Notes: generated by a model from the sequence alone, not told the origin. Positions 24,001 through 36,418 are shown, numbered from the stretch's first letter. The stretch: DNA of 64,000 bases from Anthopleura xanthogrammica (GCA_964019055.1 OZ025212.1:4959766-5023765); one strand, 5' to 3'. Numbers and translations are program-made.

Positions 24001-26492
24001 GATTCCCGAATAGAAGGGGTAATGAGGGGAGAGGGGGGAGGGGTTCGTTCGAAGGCGTCGAACCACCCATAGCGACGGGCCTGATTATAAAACAAAATCC
24101 TCACAAAAAGGGGAGGGACGCCTCCCTTACATTTCCCCAGTCTATAAGTATGAACATGGAACGCAAGGTAATTTCAATACATACCAGTAGCAGGGTACCC
24201 AGGAGTCAGTGGATCTCCCTTGACCATCCATAAGTTCCCCCTCTGAACTCCGTCACTCGACAGCCAGCGATAATCAGGATAGGTTTTGTTGACACCCATT
24301 GGGGCGTAGTCTGCAGGGTCTGAGTAGATGATGAGACCCTTGGCGCCTCTCTTCTCGGCGTTCTGAGCCTTTCCTCCTCGGAAGAGTTTTCCGTATCGTA
24401 CGATAACTACCTTGCCTGTGATGTTCACACCTTGGGATTCTAAGTATTTGAAGTCATCTTCGTGACCGTAGTTGGCGTAGATCAACTTTCCCTATTTCCA
24501 ATTCAAAAGAAAAAAATGCACACAGTTTTCCAAATAATTATTAGTATCATATGATAGGATTCTTTTAAGGACCGGTCATCAGTTATTTATCGCCCTGTCA
24601 CATATTTTTTGGAAACTGGAGGGGGATCAGTTATACTAAGTTGCAACCATTATAGTAAATTATGATCGAGAATATGTGAAAATAATTGGGGAAAAGATCC
24701 CTAAAATTGAGATATAAAAACGATAAAATTTAAAAAATGGACAGCTTTATTACCTTGACGTTACCAGAAGGCGAGTACGCATTAAATGGACTAACAACAC
24801 GAGAATCGTTCTCAGCTGGATCGAGTATCTTCTCGTAAGGTTTAGACGACACTAACAGGCTTCCATTCTGGCTCAAAAGCGACACTTTTCCTGGTTTATT
24901 TGGATAGGACAGTAAAATATCGTAGCGTTTCAGCTCTGCGCTGTCAAAACCGAATTCTTTGAAGCGGTTCCGCATGTAGATTGCTTGTTGGTGACTTTCG
25001 TTTGAGCCAGCGATGTGAGGAATGCTGGAAAAATACCTAATGGAAAACAAACAGTTATTTTATCAACACGTTTTTGCTCTGAGGGAAAATGGCTTGTAAA
25101 ACCAGGGAAATGGTAAAACTGAGTCCTAAAACAGCAATTCCTCGCTGGGGGAATACGAAATATGAAAGTTCATGTCATTACAATTTTTACTTTTCTTAAT
25201 TCTGTCATTATCTCATTTTTTCTTCCAACCATCCTGTAGTCAACCATGCATTACTATTATATTTTAATGTCTTTTGATTAAACTCAGTGATATCCTTGCA
25301 TCGACTGAGACATCTTCAGTGATCCGTTGACTTGGAGAGGGGAGCTGGCGGACCGATACTAAAAACGGCTGCAGAGGAGGCTAGTTCATAACATACAAAT
25401 ACATGCACATTCTATATCATGACAAATTTACTAGAAAAGCAATGGTCAAGACAGATAAACTCAAGTATATAATGCAATTCGAGGTCAAAAAAAGTTTATC
25501 TTATAAATCAAGGCAAATTGTAGATTCTATTACACGTACACAATGCATCTACGTCATTTTCCTTGTATTTTTCACTGATAGTTTTTTTGAAATCCCAGTA
25601 TGAGTTTTGACGAATTTTTACAAAGGAATATTTATTCAATGGAGGAAATTAGAATTAGAAAATGCAAACTAAACGTATTAAATTGGATCAGCTTTTCAAT
25701 TATTATTCAATCGTTTTGTGACAGCTTTTGTATGAAACGAAGAAGTTGAATTGAAAAGGAAGAAATGAAAAAGAAAACATCCTCGCTATCATTGATTTTT
25801 GAGACGATTTGTACGTTTCAGCATTAAGGTCAATGTACTATTGTTCAACAAAGAGAAATGACACACGGTGAGTGCAACATCAACAATATACGATTCTTAG
25901 AATGCGAACTGACCTTTGTAGTGTGATAAGGACGCTATTTATGCAAATGTTGTGTACAAAGAAAGCAAGTATAAACTTAATGCAGACCTTTTTTAAGATT
26001 GAGCGGCATCTAGTAACATCTGCCAGGCAAACTAAGTTCTATCTCGCTAGTCAGGAAATAAACTTAAAAATCGAATACAATCTCTCGTTTCTACATTCCA
26101 CGAAATTAAACACAAACAGCTAGAAGAAACGTTGTGAAAAAGTTCCATCTAATACGCGCTAAAACAACGGTGAAGTTATACATGTTTAAGCATAAAGTTG
26201 AGGTTGCTTACTGAAGCTCTTTTTCCAGGTTTGTCGGAGAAACGCCATCAATCGCTTCGGAATAGAACCTCTCGAGGTCATCTACCTCGTTGGTTGCACT
26301 CGTTGTTTCGCAAGTACCGAAAACTGCACGTCGAACGAGGTAACCACCGATGAAGGCGCCGATGACGAGAAAAACAACCAAAAGAATAAGACAAACTGTA
26401 GCGCATCTGCTTCTCTTTCGTCTACTCTTTTTGGTTTTAGTTTCGTCGTCTGTAGCTGGAACAAACTCTGCTTTCTCGTGCTCGTCTGCCAT
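18053..26492 (-). CDS. FOLH1: Glutamate carboxypeptidase II-like (FOLH1/NAALAD2 type), copy A
   Basis: M28 zinc exopeptidase of the type II membrane, glutamate-releasing carboxypeptidase group. Sixteen coding exons: 26492-26212, 25036-24754, 24491-24185, 23620-23530, 23337-23251, 22796-22711, 22389-22270, 21705-21623, 21512-21449, 21352-21285, 21185-21103, 20849-20759, 20135-19895, 19304-19223, 18793-18701, 18242-18053. They total 2,250 nt: 749 residues plus TGA, matching human GCPII (750). A basic cytosolic tail precedes a membrane anchor at residues 31-53. Zinc ligands predicted by alignment are H387, D397, E435, D463 and H555, with E434 as catalytic base (motifs [27 protein letters not shown]). 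The substrate-pocket arginine equivalent to human R463 is kept as R473. The positions equivalent to human N519, R534 and K699 are Ser, Asp and Leu, so the substrate may differ. The first ATG (26492) precedes MADEHEK; the TTG eight codons upstream is not a start. The transport of its name from vertebrate FOLH1 or NAALAD2 is by family, not proven orthology. Confidence 0.93.
18317..18500 (-). mobile_element. SINE fragment (family 1) in the last intron of copy A
   Basis: Plus-strand landmarks are CATCTGAGCTGATCTTATTC, GGCATGGCTAACTCACAGAT, AGAGAACCCGCGGAGAAAAC and CTCGAATCAAGGGAGG. They are the reverse complement of the body of the 40291-40627 SINE. In copy B only the tail portion remains (about 27385-27430), then the sequence jumps to the flank, so one copy has an internal indel. 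Confidence 0.65.
18878..19209 (-). mobile_element. 3' end of a non-LTR retrotransposon (LINE) in an intron of copy A
   Basis: The minus-strand frame at 19204-18983 contains [20 protein letters not shown] followed by [15 protein letters not shown]. This is the typical carboxyl end of LINE reverse-transcriptase proteins in invertebrates. It is followed by a short 3' UTR (CCTAACTCCCTTAAGCCCAA region) and an (AAT)n tail at about 18883-18902. The matching intron of copy B (27639-27896) lacks it, so it was inserted after the duplication or was lost from B. Truncated; not functional. Confidence 0.8.
19340..19850. repeat. Intron segment present only in copy A, with a hairpin at 19747-19842
   Basis: The hairpin arms are CTTGCAGCACGTCGAAATGC then TTGGAGGACA, and TGTCCTCCAAATTGAGC then GACGTCACGTGCAAG. 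Copy B has only the right arm (28029-28064) directly after TATATAAATCGCA, so the stretch from about 19342 to about 19785 is missing there. No coding exon is supported in the A-only segment. Confidence 0.65.
21978..22146. repeat. MITE in intron of copy A, right-end unit present twice
   Basis: The left end TAAGGCCCGGTTTAGAC mirrors GTCTAAACCGGGCCTTA at about 22089-22105. A further 41-bp right-end unit (TTAGATTCGGCACATGTG, then AAATTCGACGTCTAAACC) follows, giving two units. Copy B carries four. Confidence 0.8.
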
Positions 26493-27113
26493 GATAGACT
26501 CTTCCACTAAGGTCAATAATCCAGAATAACGCCCAACAAAGGAAAAGTGCAGTGAATATAATTATAGTATGATTGGCCGTGCATATCCAATATAAACAAA
26601 CACAGGATAGAGTGATTTTAGTCAGCTAACTGTTGAACACCTAGTTGACGTCGCCTAAATTGGATATAAAATTATTTTATACTATTTTAGGCGGACTAAT
26701 ATTTTAAGTTAATCTACGACTAAAAGGCTACTGAGATCAAGGGGGAAATGATTACAATCGACTGTCTATTTACACTCCATTCTCTGGCAAAGTAAACCCC
26801 GGGATTAGCATGACCGTTACTTTGGCGCGCATTTCTACTTTATGTGACGTCGCCCAAATAGTTATCTAAGTTAGATAAATGTATCTAACTATTCATTATT
26901 GTAACTAATCAGTTTAATGTATCGTTTGTTTGTTGACCGAACAGCCGATCACCATAGCTAAGATCTACTGAGCTTTCAACACAAGACAGCAAATTAATTA
27001 ACACATCAACTGACTAACAGATAAAACTATGTACATCAAATAAACGGTACGTAAGGAAGCTATAAGCAGAGTGTCACGCAATCACAATTTTGCTGGTTGA
27101 AAGTGTCACGCAA
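26493..27113. other. Spacer between carboxypeptidase copies A and B
   Basis: It contains the upstream region of copy A and the duplication junction near 26930. It also holds the 3' flank of copy B. No gene and no clear core promoter motif is visible. Confidence 0.55.
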
Positions 27114-30100
27114 TCACAGTTTTGCTGGTTTGACGATAGTAACCGCTGAACGCATAGCGTGAACAACCATCGAGATTTGGTTCTTGACTTGTTCCCAGTC
27201 CTTTGTATCGTTAGTCCTTTGAGCTTTATAGATGGAGTCTGTGATTCCTGCGAATTTGCTGCCAGCGTACAGGTTAAAGATGCTGGGTGCAAATACCAGG
27301 TGTCTGGAAATGGATTCAAGATCAGTTTATTGTATCTGTGCTGTGTTTAGTTAAGGAAGCCTTCAACTTAAACTTTTTTATCGATGCCCTGAAAAAACAT
27401 CTGAGCTGATCTTATTCAGGGCATGGCTAACGCAACTGCAAAAATCACTATTGGCACATCGACAGATGTACGGCGCGTTTATATTCTAGTTGCCTTCTGA
27501 CAACGCGCGCCAAAATTTTGAAATTTTCAATACAAATAGGCTTACCTCATTGCAGGTCTGCCAGGGAGCCCCTCGGTGTCAATAAATGATCTTTCTACCT
27601 GAATTAGCCGATCATTCACCATGCGTAACTGTAGGGGTCTAAACAAAGGAATCAATAGTTAACGGAAAAAAGACAACGCCCGAGTTGATTACCAATATAT
27701 ATATACCCAGCTTAACACTGTTTTCACTGCTACGCACTGATCAAAGTATGTAGCCTGCAGTTGTCAAATATCTTGGAATGGGAAGTCAGGGAATCAGGAA
27801 TCAAGATAGAAATTATTCTGGAATCTACAAAGTCAACACTTTGCATTTTTAATAAGATAGTTGACTGCAAACGAATCGCATGAATATTTTACATACTTGG
27901 AACTATTAAGTGTAGCAAGGTGGTCCATGAAGTCTTTGGCTGATGTTTTGAACTCATCGATAGCCTTGGTTACATAGCCTGAGACAGGATAGTATATATA
28001 ATATATAAATCGCAATTCTTTTGTTTTTTCCTCCACATTGAGCGGCTTTGACGTCACGTGCAAGGTGTTTATATCTAAATGAGAAAGTCAGAATCCAACA
28101 AAAGCAAGGAAAACTTACCCAATGAAATTCCTTTTCCAGACAATATTTTATTATTTTTCTTCTCCAAATCCTTGCCATATTTCTCCAATGAAGATGCAAG
28201 TCGATTCAAGTCAAAAGGCACTACTTGTGCGTCCACGATATCGAATGTCAGCCGTAACATCACCTTGGTAACCGCGCTGTGGTAGCGGAAGTCTGGGTCG
28301 GTGAATTTTTTCATCCATCTGAATGTATCGTGTATGCTGTGATACACTGGAAAACCTCCCTGTGAAACGAAAAAGCGTCAATTATATAAGTTATTTCGTA
28401 AATTCTCATATATTTATATAAGGTATTTTGTACTGTTTAGAATTCTTGGTTCACAGCCATTCTCAAAAGAATGAAAAACCAAAAGACATGGCAGCTATGT
28501 TGCTTGATAATTCTATGAAAAATCTTTACTTCATTCCACCAATATGGCGTGAAGAAGGGAGATTAAAACTAAGAGTTTTCGAGAGTTAGTTTTATACAGA
28601 GGTAGACTGGTTGTTATGCAGAATTTTTCGCTATGTTTAATTTCTGGTAATTTTCATAGAATCTAAAAACTGTTGACGTTGGCAATTGTATTTCAGATGA
28701 GCATTTTATTTTTTTCATCTAGTTTTAATAGGATTCTTCACTTTCTGATTGATGTTTAAGAAGGTCCTGTTAATTTTTAACTAATTTAGACATATATAAC
28801 AAAATAGAATTAGGAACAATTAGTTAATATAAAGGAGATAACAAAATGATAAAAATGAGTCTACAATCAAAGAACACAGCGGTAATCTTTGACATTACGG
28901 TAGGTCCTTCATATATGGTACATTATAGTGGCACATATCATATATTATAATGGCACATATACTGTTTATATTCTTCTATCCCTAGCCCTGATCATCTGTC
29001 CTTAGCCCTGATCATCTGTCCCTAGCTGTGATCATCTGTCCCTAGCCCTGATCAACTGTCCCTAGCCCTGATCATCTGTCCCTAGCACTGATCAACTGTC
29101 CCTAGCCCTGATCAACTGTCCCTAGCCCTGATCATCTGTCCCTAGCCCTGATCATCTGTCCCTAGCCCTGATCAACTGTCCCTAGCCCTGATCAACTGTC
29201 CCTAGCTGTGATCACCTGTCCCTAGCTGTGATCATCTGTCCCTAGCTGTGATCATCTGTCCCTAGCTGTGATCAGCTGTCCCTAGCTGTGATCATCTTCG
29301 GTGCGTTTCATATGGGATGTTCCGCCCGGACTCTAGAACCCTTTCCCTTTTATACGCCAAATTTCAGCAAAAAGGTATCCATTTCATATACCTTTTTGCC
29401 TGAAAAGATAACCCTTACATATACCAAAAGTCACCGAATTTGTTATATACTTTTGATATACTTTTGTATGTAGAAAAGGATCAGAATTTCTGAATAATGC
29501 TGTATATATAGCAAGCTATATATAAGGAATTATAAGAATGGGAAACGTGTTCAATTAATCCATTTAAATTCATTTACAAATACTATAAAACTGTGAAATG
29601 TTAGCCGGAATATGAAAAATGCCAAACTGTATACTAATTGTAGGTGGCATATTAAAAAAGTAATTACAAAGAAGCTAAATTAGAAAATTAGTATTGTAAA
29701 GTCATTAGAGTGCAAACAGTATATCCGGTGGCAAAACACAAATGTGTACAAATTTTAATGTTTTCTAGGAACAGTTGATCACAGCTAGGGACAGTTGATC
29801 ACAGCTAGGGACAGATGATCACAGCTAGGGACAGATGATCACAGCTAGGGACAGATGATCACAGCTAGGGACAGATGATCACAGCTAGGGACAGTTGATC
29901 ACAGCTAGGGACATGATCAGGGTTAGGGACAGTTGATCACAGCTAGGGACAGATGATCAGGGCTAGGGACAGATGATCACATCTAGGGACAGTTGATCAC
30001 ATCTAGGGACAGATGATCAGGGCTAGGGACCGTTGATCAGGGCTAGGGACAGATGATCAGGGCTAGGGACAGATGATCAGGGCAAGGGACAGATGATCAG

Positions 30101-33100
30101 GGCTAGGGACAGTTGATCACGGCTAGGGACAGTTGATCAGGGCTAGGGACAGTTGATCAGAGCTAGGGACAGATGATCAGGGCTAGGGACAGATGATCAG
30201 GGCTAGGGACAGATGATCAGGGCTAGGGACAGATGATCAGGGCTAGGGACAGATGATCAGGGCTAGGGACAGTTGATCAGGGCTAGGGACAGATGATCAG
30301 GGCTAGGGACAGTTGATCAGGGCTAGGGACAGTTGATCAGGGCTAGGGACAGATGATCACAGCTAGGGACAGATGATCAGGGCTAGGGACAGATGATCAG
30401 GGCTAGGGACAGATGATCAGGGCTAGGGACAGATGATCAGGGCTAGGGACAGATGATCAGGGCTAGGGACAGTTGATCAGTGCTAGGGATAGGCCTTATG
30501 AAGAATATGAACAGTATATGTGCCATTATAATATATGATATGTGCCACTATAATGTACCATATATGAAGGACCTACCGACATTACAAGTGATGCACGTAT
30601 TAACCGGAAACGGAAGTTACGTCGTAAATTTACTACATTCGTTACCTTTTCTGGAGCAAAACGCAGATCAACACAGGGAACACCGATTCTTTGGAGGAAG
30701 AACAAGAAATCAGCGCCGGCACCAATGGCTATGACGCTGTGAATAAGAAACAGAAGAACAGACGTCTCATCCCAGCATTCACTTATTCCAAGGTACGATT
30801 CCGGATTTTCCACAATTTCATCGAAAGTCTTTATCACCATTCATGAATTTGTATTTCATACTTCATTATTTAAAATGGCGGGAAAAGACCACGTGACCTG
30901 TCAGGATCACGTGATCTTTTATCAACAACACTACAAATTCCTCCTCACCCTTCCCTCCCTCGAAGTTCTTTTTTGGAATGTCGACTGACCTTGGATTTTC
31001 CTTCGTTTTATCAGGTCGTTTTGTCTTCCAGGATTCGTACAACGTCTCTGTTTGATTATCCGGATCAGGTACCTTGTGTTTAAAAACATAGATTTATAAT
31101 TTATTTGACATCAAGTACTTAAAAAAACTAGAAAAATGGGGAAGTTAAGCTGTTTACCTTCTTTGTTGCTTGGAAGAGCGCCATGTCCATTATAGGGCTG
31201 CTCTTGGCACGGAAGGCAAAAGACCCTACGAAAAGAAAATATTGGTGACGGAAAGGTCTGACGATTAGATGGGAGTTTTGGTGTTTTTCAGGGAGTATTA
31301 TCGCTGGGAGAAAACCCTTACCTGCCACAGCACTGCCAACATTGATGTAAGCCACGGCACGGCTATTCAAGATTTTCTGAAATTCCTGGGGAAAAAATGA
31401 GTCAAAAAGAAGAAGTCAAGACGTATTCTTTACACAGGACAAAATTTGCTCTTAGTAAATAATTCAGTGCACCGACAAGTGGAAGTCAAACGTACCTCGA
31501 CCCATTCACCTGATCCCATAATCCCATGTTCCTCTGCGCCCCAGCTTGCAATCATCACAGTGCGTCGAGGTCTCCAGCCTGTTGTAATAGTAGCAGAATA
31601 ATTATTCCTGAAACTCAACATTTTTCTCAGGGTCCCGCTGTCCCAGCTACCAAACTAAGTAAAAATAATTTAATGAGAGCGTTGTAGAAGGCCGAGAATT
31701 TCGGAGAAGGATTCCAAGAATGAAATGATACCTTGCATGGGCAAATATCTATTGACTCTTAAGGCCCGTTTTCTCTGGTGTCTCGGGTTCCTTGCCTCCC
31801 TTGATTCAAGGCTTTTTTTTCCCTGGTTCAGGTTTTCCTCCCACCGAGCGCAAAATCTAAGGCGCGGTTTAGACCTTAAAAAAAATTCACGTGTCGAATT
31901 TAACGCAAATGGGCAAAACCTATTGTTTGACTTCATTTGCATTAGATTCGGTACATGTGTAAAATTCGCAGTCTAAACCGGGCCTTAGATTCGGCACATG
32001 TGAAATTCGACGTCTAAACCGGGCCTTAGATTCGGCACATGTGAAATTCGACGTCTAAACCGGGCCTTAGATTCGGCACATGTGAAATTCGACGTCTAAA
32101 CCAGGGCTAACACGCTAAATTGCGGTTCGATCTGTGAATAATGCGTCGTCATACGAAGAGTGGAAACATCTCTCCCTGTGTATTTAAAAGTGTACGTATT
32201 CTTAAGATCGATTTCGAATTTTTCTTACCTCTTTTGACAAGCTTTCCAAGCATCCTTGCTGTCTCCATCAGGGTTGATCCGCCGCTTGAAGGATCTACAG
32301 CACCAAACACCCAGGCGTCACGATGGCAACCAATGATGACGTAACGATCTGTATCACGTGATCAAAGGTAGTACACATTAATATAGATTTAAGTGGGTTT
32401 TTTTTAATTCCAATTCCTTGAGTGTATGTAAGATCTTCATACTCCTGGAATGTTTCTAGCATTCTGATCAGTTAGCCATTGGTTAAAGCCTCAGCGCCAT
32501 TTAATACACCAATCACAGACAAATTACAGTTGGGCCAATCAGAAAATTTGGACAATATTACCGGCACGTCACGGCATGGAACAGGAGGGCGCGGCATCGG
32601 CTCACTTTATCTTATCTACATATGTTTCTTGTTGGAGCATATGGAATTAATAAGGTTCACAATCGTGAATATACCTGGTTCTTCAGATCCTGTGATAGTA
32701 CCAATGACGTTGTATACTGGCATTTGTTCCATTCTGTTCGACACCTCGACCCTGACCTCTCTGATAAACCAAAAGAAAGCACTCATAAATTTTGTTCACA
32801 AATTCGCAATGCATATAGCCATCCTCAACTTGTACCTTAATATGGCCCTTATCATTTCGCACGCGCAGAATCAATCTTAGGCCAATCCCACACGGTCTAA
32901 AACCATTTTTTTTACTTAATGCAGAAACTAAGGACGTTTGTTAAAACGAGAATTCGTGGTAAATGCCGAGAATTTACTGCGCAACGCGTGGGAGAAAAAT
33001 AATTATCAATGATAATCAAACATTCTTGGAGTAAAATGACTACCAGTAATGCACAATAGACTAACCTTGTATCTGATGAATCCATTTCAATATTGTAACT

Positions 33101-35977
33101 GAATCCCAGTCCTCCCTGCCAGTGACTCGGTGCTTTCCTTGTCTTGAGAGTTCTAAATGAGAGACAATATCCTTGATAGATCAACTAATAAAAAGATTAT
33201 AATATAATCGCTCGAGGTGCACGTACTGTTAATTTTTAACTTTCGTTCTCGACTACTCTGCGTCCTTATTCTATTGTGGCTTTATGAGATTTTTGCAACT
33301 CGTAAGTTTATAAACATATAATGTTGTTGGAAAATACTACGTACTTAAGAAGAGGACTGGCATCAGACCAGGAGATTGGATGCACGGGGATCTTAGGGAA
33401 TGGAAGGCTTTCCTTGGGTACTCTGTAGATGCCATCTAAAGAAAATATAACAAGTTTAAGTTTAGCAGTACGAATGAGGAGAGCGTAATGGATATACACA
33501 GCACTCTTTTTGGATATATCAAAGAGGGGTTTAGCTGGTAAAGAAGTTATTTTTAGTATAATTGTACCTTCAATAATTTCTGTAGACAAAATTAAGACGC
33601 ATATATTTATGCATAAGCTTGTCTCCCTGGACCCACCTCTATCATGGGGCTAATCTAGGATATTTCAAAAGAAGGGGCCGATGCAGTCTTGATAAAATAG
33701 TATTATCATTCGTATTGTTCTTATGCATTCGACTCGACCACGTTAAGCTCCGTCCTTCGTAATTCAGCTCTTCAGCTGCAATCATGACCGTCGCTAGGAC
33801 TGACCTCGAAAGGGGGGGTTTCGTTTCTCTACCAATCTCAGTTATTGCATTTTTTATGCATGAAGCTGTTCTCACAGAAATTTCCAAATAGAAGGGGTAA
33901 TGAGGGGAGAGGGGCGAGGGGTTCGTTCGAAGGCGTCGAACTACCCATAGCGACGGGCCTGATTATCAAAAAAAATCCTCACAAAAAGGGGAGGGACGCC
34001 TCCCTTGAATTTCCCCAGTCTATAAGTATGAACATGGAACGCAAGGTAATTTCAATACCTACCAGTAGCAGGGTAGCCAGGAGTCAGTGGATCTCCCTTC
34101 ACCATCCATATGTTCCCCCTCTGAACCCCGTCACTCGACAGCCAACGATAATCAGGATAGGTTTTGTTGACACCCATTGGGGCGTAGTCTGCAGGGTCTG
34201 AGTAGATGATGAGACCCTTGGCGCCTCTCTTCTCGGCGTTCTGAGCCTTTCCTCCTCGGAAGAGTTTTCCGTATCGTACGATGACTATCTTGCCTGTGAT
34301 GTTCACACCTTGGGATTCTAAGTATTTGAAGTCATCTTCGTGACCGTAGTTGGCGTAGATCAACTTTCCCTATTTCCAATTCAAAAGAAAAAAATGCACA
34401 CAGTTTTCCAAATAATTAATATTATCATATGATAGGATTCTTTTAAGGACCGGTCATTAGTTATTTATCGCCTTGTCATATTTTTTTGGAAACTGGAGGG
34501 GGATCAGTTACACTAAGTAGCAACCATTATAGTACGGGGAAGTTTAAAAATTGAGGATCAGTTTCTTCATGATGTTGCGAATAAAAATGATAATTCATGC
34601 GATGAATTATGATTGAGAATATGTGAAAATGATTGTGGAAAAAAATCCCTAAAATTGAGTTATAAAAACGATGAAATGTAAAAAATGGACAGCTTTATTA
34701 CCTTGACGTTACCAGAAGGTGAATACGCATTAAATGGACTAACAACACGAGAATCGTTCTCTGCTGGATCGAGTATCTTGTCGTAAGGTTTAGACGACAC
34801 TAACAGGCTTCCATTCTGGCTCAAAAGCGACACTTTTCCTGGTTTATTTGGATAGGACAGTAAAATGTCGTAGCGTTTCAGCTCTGCGCTGTCAAAACCA
34901 AATTCTTTGAAGCGGTTCCGCATGTAGATTGCTTGTTGGTGACTTTCGTTTGAGCCAGCGATGTGAGGAATGCTGGAAAAATACCTAATGGAAAACAAAC
35001 AGTTATTTTATCAACACGTTTTTGCTCTGAGGGAAAATGGCTTGTAAAACCAAGGAAGTAGTAAAACTGAGTCCTAAAACAGCAATTCCTGAGAAATGAG
35101 AATTAGAAAATGCAAACTAAACGTATTAAATTGGATCAACTTTTCAATTATTATTCAATCATTTTGTGACAGCTTTTGTATGAAACGAAGAAGTTGAATT
35201 GAAAAGGAAGCAATGGAAAAGAAAATATCCTTGCTATCATTGATTTTTGAGACGATTTGTACGTTTCAGCATTACTGTCAAACTCTTAAGCAAACTAGGT
35301 CAATGTACTTTTGTTCAAAAAACAGAAATGACACACGGCGAGTGCAACATCAACAATATACGATTCTTAGAAAGCGAACTGACCTTTGTAGTGTGATAAG
35401 GACGCTATTTATGCAAATGTTGTGTACAAAGAAAGCAAGTATAAACTTAATGCAGACTTTTTTTTAATAAAAAAAGTAAGATTGAGCGGCATCTAGTAAC
35501 ATCTGCCAGGCAAACTAAGTTGTTTGCCTCGCTAGCAAGGAAATAAACTTAAAAATCGAATACAATCACTCTTTCCTACATTCCACGAAATTAAACACAA
35601 ACAGCTAGAAGAAACGTTGTGAAAAAGTTCCATCTAATACGCGCTAAAACATCGGTGAAGTTATACATGTTTAAGCATAAAGTTGAGGTTGCTTACTGAA
35701 GCTCTTTTTCCAGGTTTGTCGGAGAAACGCCATCAATTGCTTCGGAATAAAACTTCTCGAGGTTATCTGCCTCGTTGGTTGCACTCGTTGCTTCGCAAGT
35801 ACCGAAAACTGCACGTCGAACGAGGTAACCACCGATGAAGGCGCCGATGACGAGAAAAACAACCAAAACAATAAGACAAACTGTAGCGCATCTGCTTCTC
35901 TTCCGTCTACTCTTTTTGGTTTTAGTTTCGTCGTCTGTAACTGGAACAAACTCTGCTTTCTCGTGCTCGTCTGCCAT
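27114..35977 (-). CDS. FOLH1: Glutamate carboxypeptidase II-like (FOLH1/NAALAD2 type), copy B
   Basis: Tandem paralogue of the gene at 18053-26492, same strand, with identical exon lengths and phases. Exons: 35977-35697, 34984-34702, 34369-34063, 33435-33345, 33152-33066, 32760-32675, 32348-32229, 31578-31496, 31385-31322, 31225-31158, 31072-30990, 30736-30646, 28359-28119, 27978-27897, 27638-27546, 27303-27114. All phases close (2,250 nt, 749 residues plus TGA) and I found no in-frame stop. The zinc ligands and catalytic Glu are unchanged from copy A. Visible differences include T to S after the HRD motif (GGT to GGS at about residue 403), S526A at the position of human N519, and Y551F next to the last zinc ligand. 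The intron between exons 12 and 13 holds the array-type insertion. Probably a working gene. As with A, the Asp and Leu substitutions in the glutamate pocket leave its true substrate open. Confidence 0.92.
28899..30577. mobile_element. Foldback DNA element with head-to-head 20-bp arrays, 8-bp target duplication
   Basis: The ends are about 78-bp inverted repeats (start GGTAGGTCCTTCATATATGG, end CCATATATGAAGGACCTACC). Inside each end lies a tandem array of a 20-bp unit: about 16 units of CCCTAGCCCTGATCATCTGT at 28977-29296, and about 36 units in the opposite orientation at 29768-30489. A unique centre of about 470 bp lies between them. The 8-bp sequence GACATTAC flanks the element at 28891-28898 and 30578-30585. 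Copy A has the empty site with a single GACATTAC at 20691-20698. There is no transposase frame, so it is non-autonomous. The 8-bp duplication would fit hAT-like or another 8-bp-TSD superfamily, but the termini do not identify it. Confidence 0.9.
31858..32108. repeat. MITE in intron of copy B, right-end unit present four times
   Basis: Same element as 21978-22146 in copy A. Here the right-end unit (GATTCGGCACATGTGAAATT core) is repeated four times, the inner one diverged (GGTACATGTGTAAAATTCGC) and the outer three nearly identical, at a period of 41 bp. Confidence 0.8.
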
Positions 35978-36418
35978 GATAGACTCTTCCACTAAGGTCA
36001 ATAATCCAGAATAACGCCCAACAAAGGAAAGGTGCAGTGAATATAATTATAGTATGATTGGCGGTGCATATCTAATATAAACAAACACAGGAGAGTGATT
36101 TTAATCAAACTGTGGAATAGTTGAAGTTACCTATATTGGATACGTTATTTACTTTTTTGGCGGACTAGCTAATCATAACATCTCAACATTTTAAGTTAAT
36201 CTACGACTAAAAGGCTACTGAGATCAAGGGGAAACGATTACAATCGACTGTCTATTTACACTCCATTCTCTGGCAAAGTAAAACCCGGGGGTTAGCATGA
36301 CCGTTACTCAGTTGGGCGCGCATTTTGTACTTCAGGTGACATCACCAAAATAGTTATCTAAGTTAATTAGATAAATTTATCTAACTTTGTGACTAATCAG
36401 TTTGATGTATTATTTGTT

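Larger units (their letters stand above)
17876..26928. repeat. Tandem segmental duplication, unit A
   Basis: This unit of about 9 kb matches 26935-36418 from the 3' flank (ATCTACTGAGCTTTCAACAC at both), through all exons and most introns, to the upstream flank (TTAAGTTAATCTACGACTAA at both). Differences are mainly element insertions and intron deletions. The A/B junction is near 26930. Confidence 0.85.
26935..36418. repeat. Tandem segmental duplication, unit B
   Basis: Partner of 17876-26928. It carries the second carboxypeptidase gene, a private 1,679-bp insertion (28899-30577), an amplified MITE end (31858-32108), a short SINE-tail match (about 33716-33785), and a deletion of about 500 bp in intron 1 relative to A (A has 25128-25640 extra). 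Confidence 0.85.

Noticed and set aside
26493..26516. Start eight codons upstream of MADEHEK in carboxypeptidase copy A
   Set aside because: The upstream codon is TTG, not ATG. The ATG at 26492 is conserved in copy B (35977) and gives the family's usual length.
28977..29296. CCCTAGCCCT words resembling interstitial telomere repeat
   Set aside because: The unit is 20 bp with a fixed TGATCATCTGT part; no run of pure telomeric hexamers is present.
28977..30489. Regular short repeats resembling a CRISPR array
   Set aside because: The 20-bp units are contiguous with no spacers, occur in two opposite orientations, and sit inside a transposon in an animal intron.
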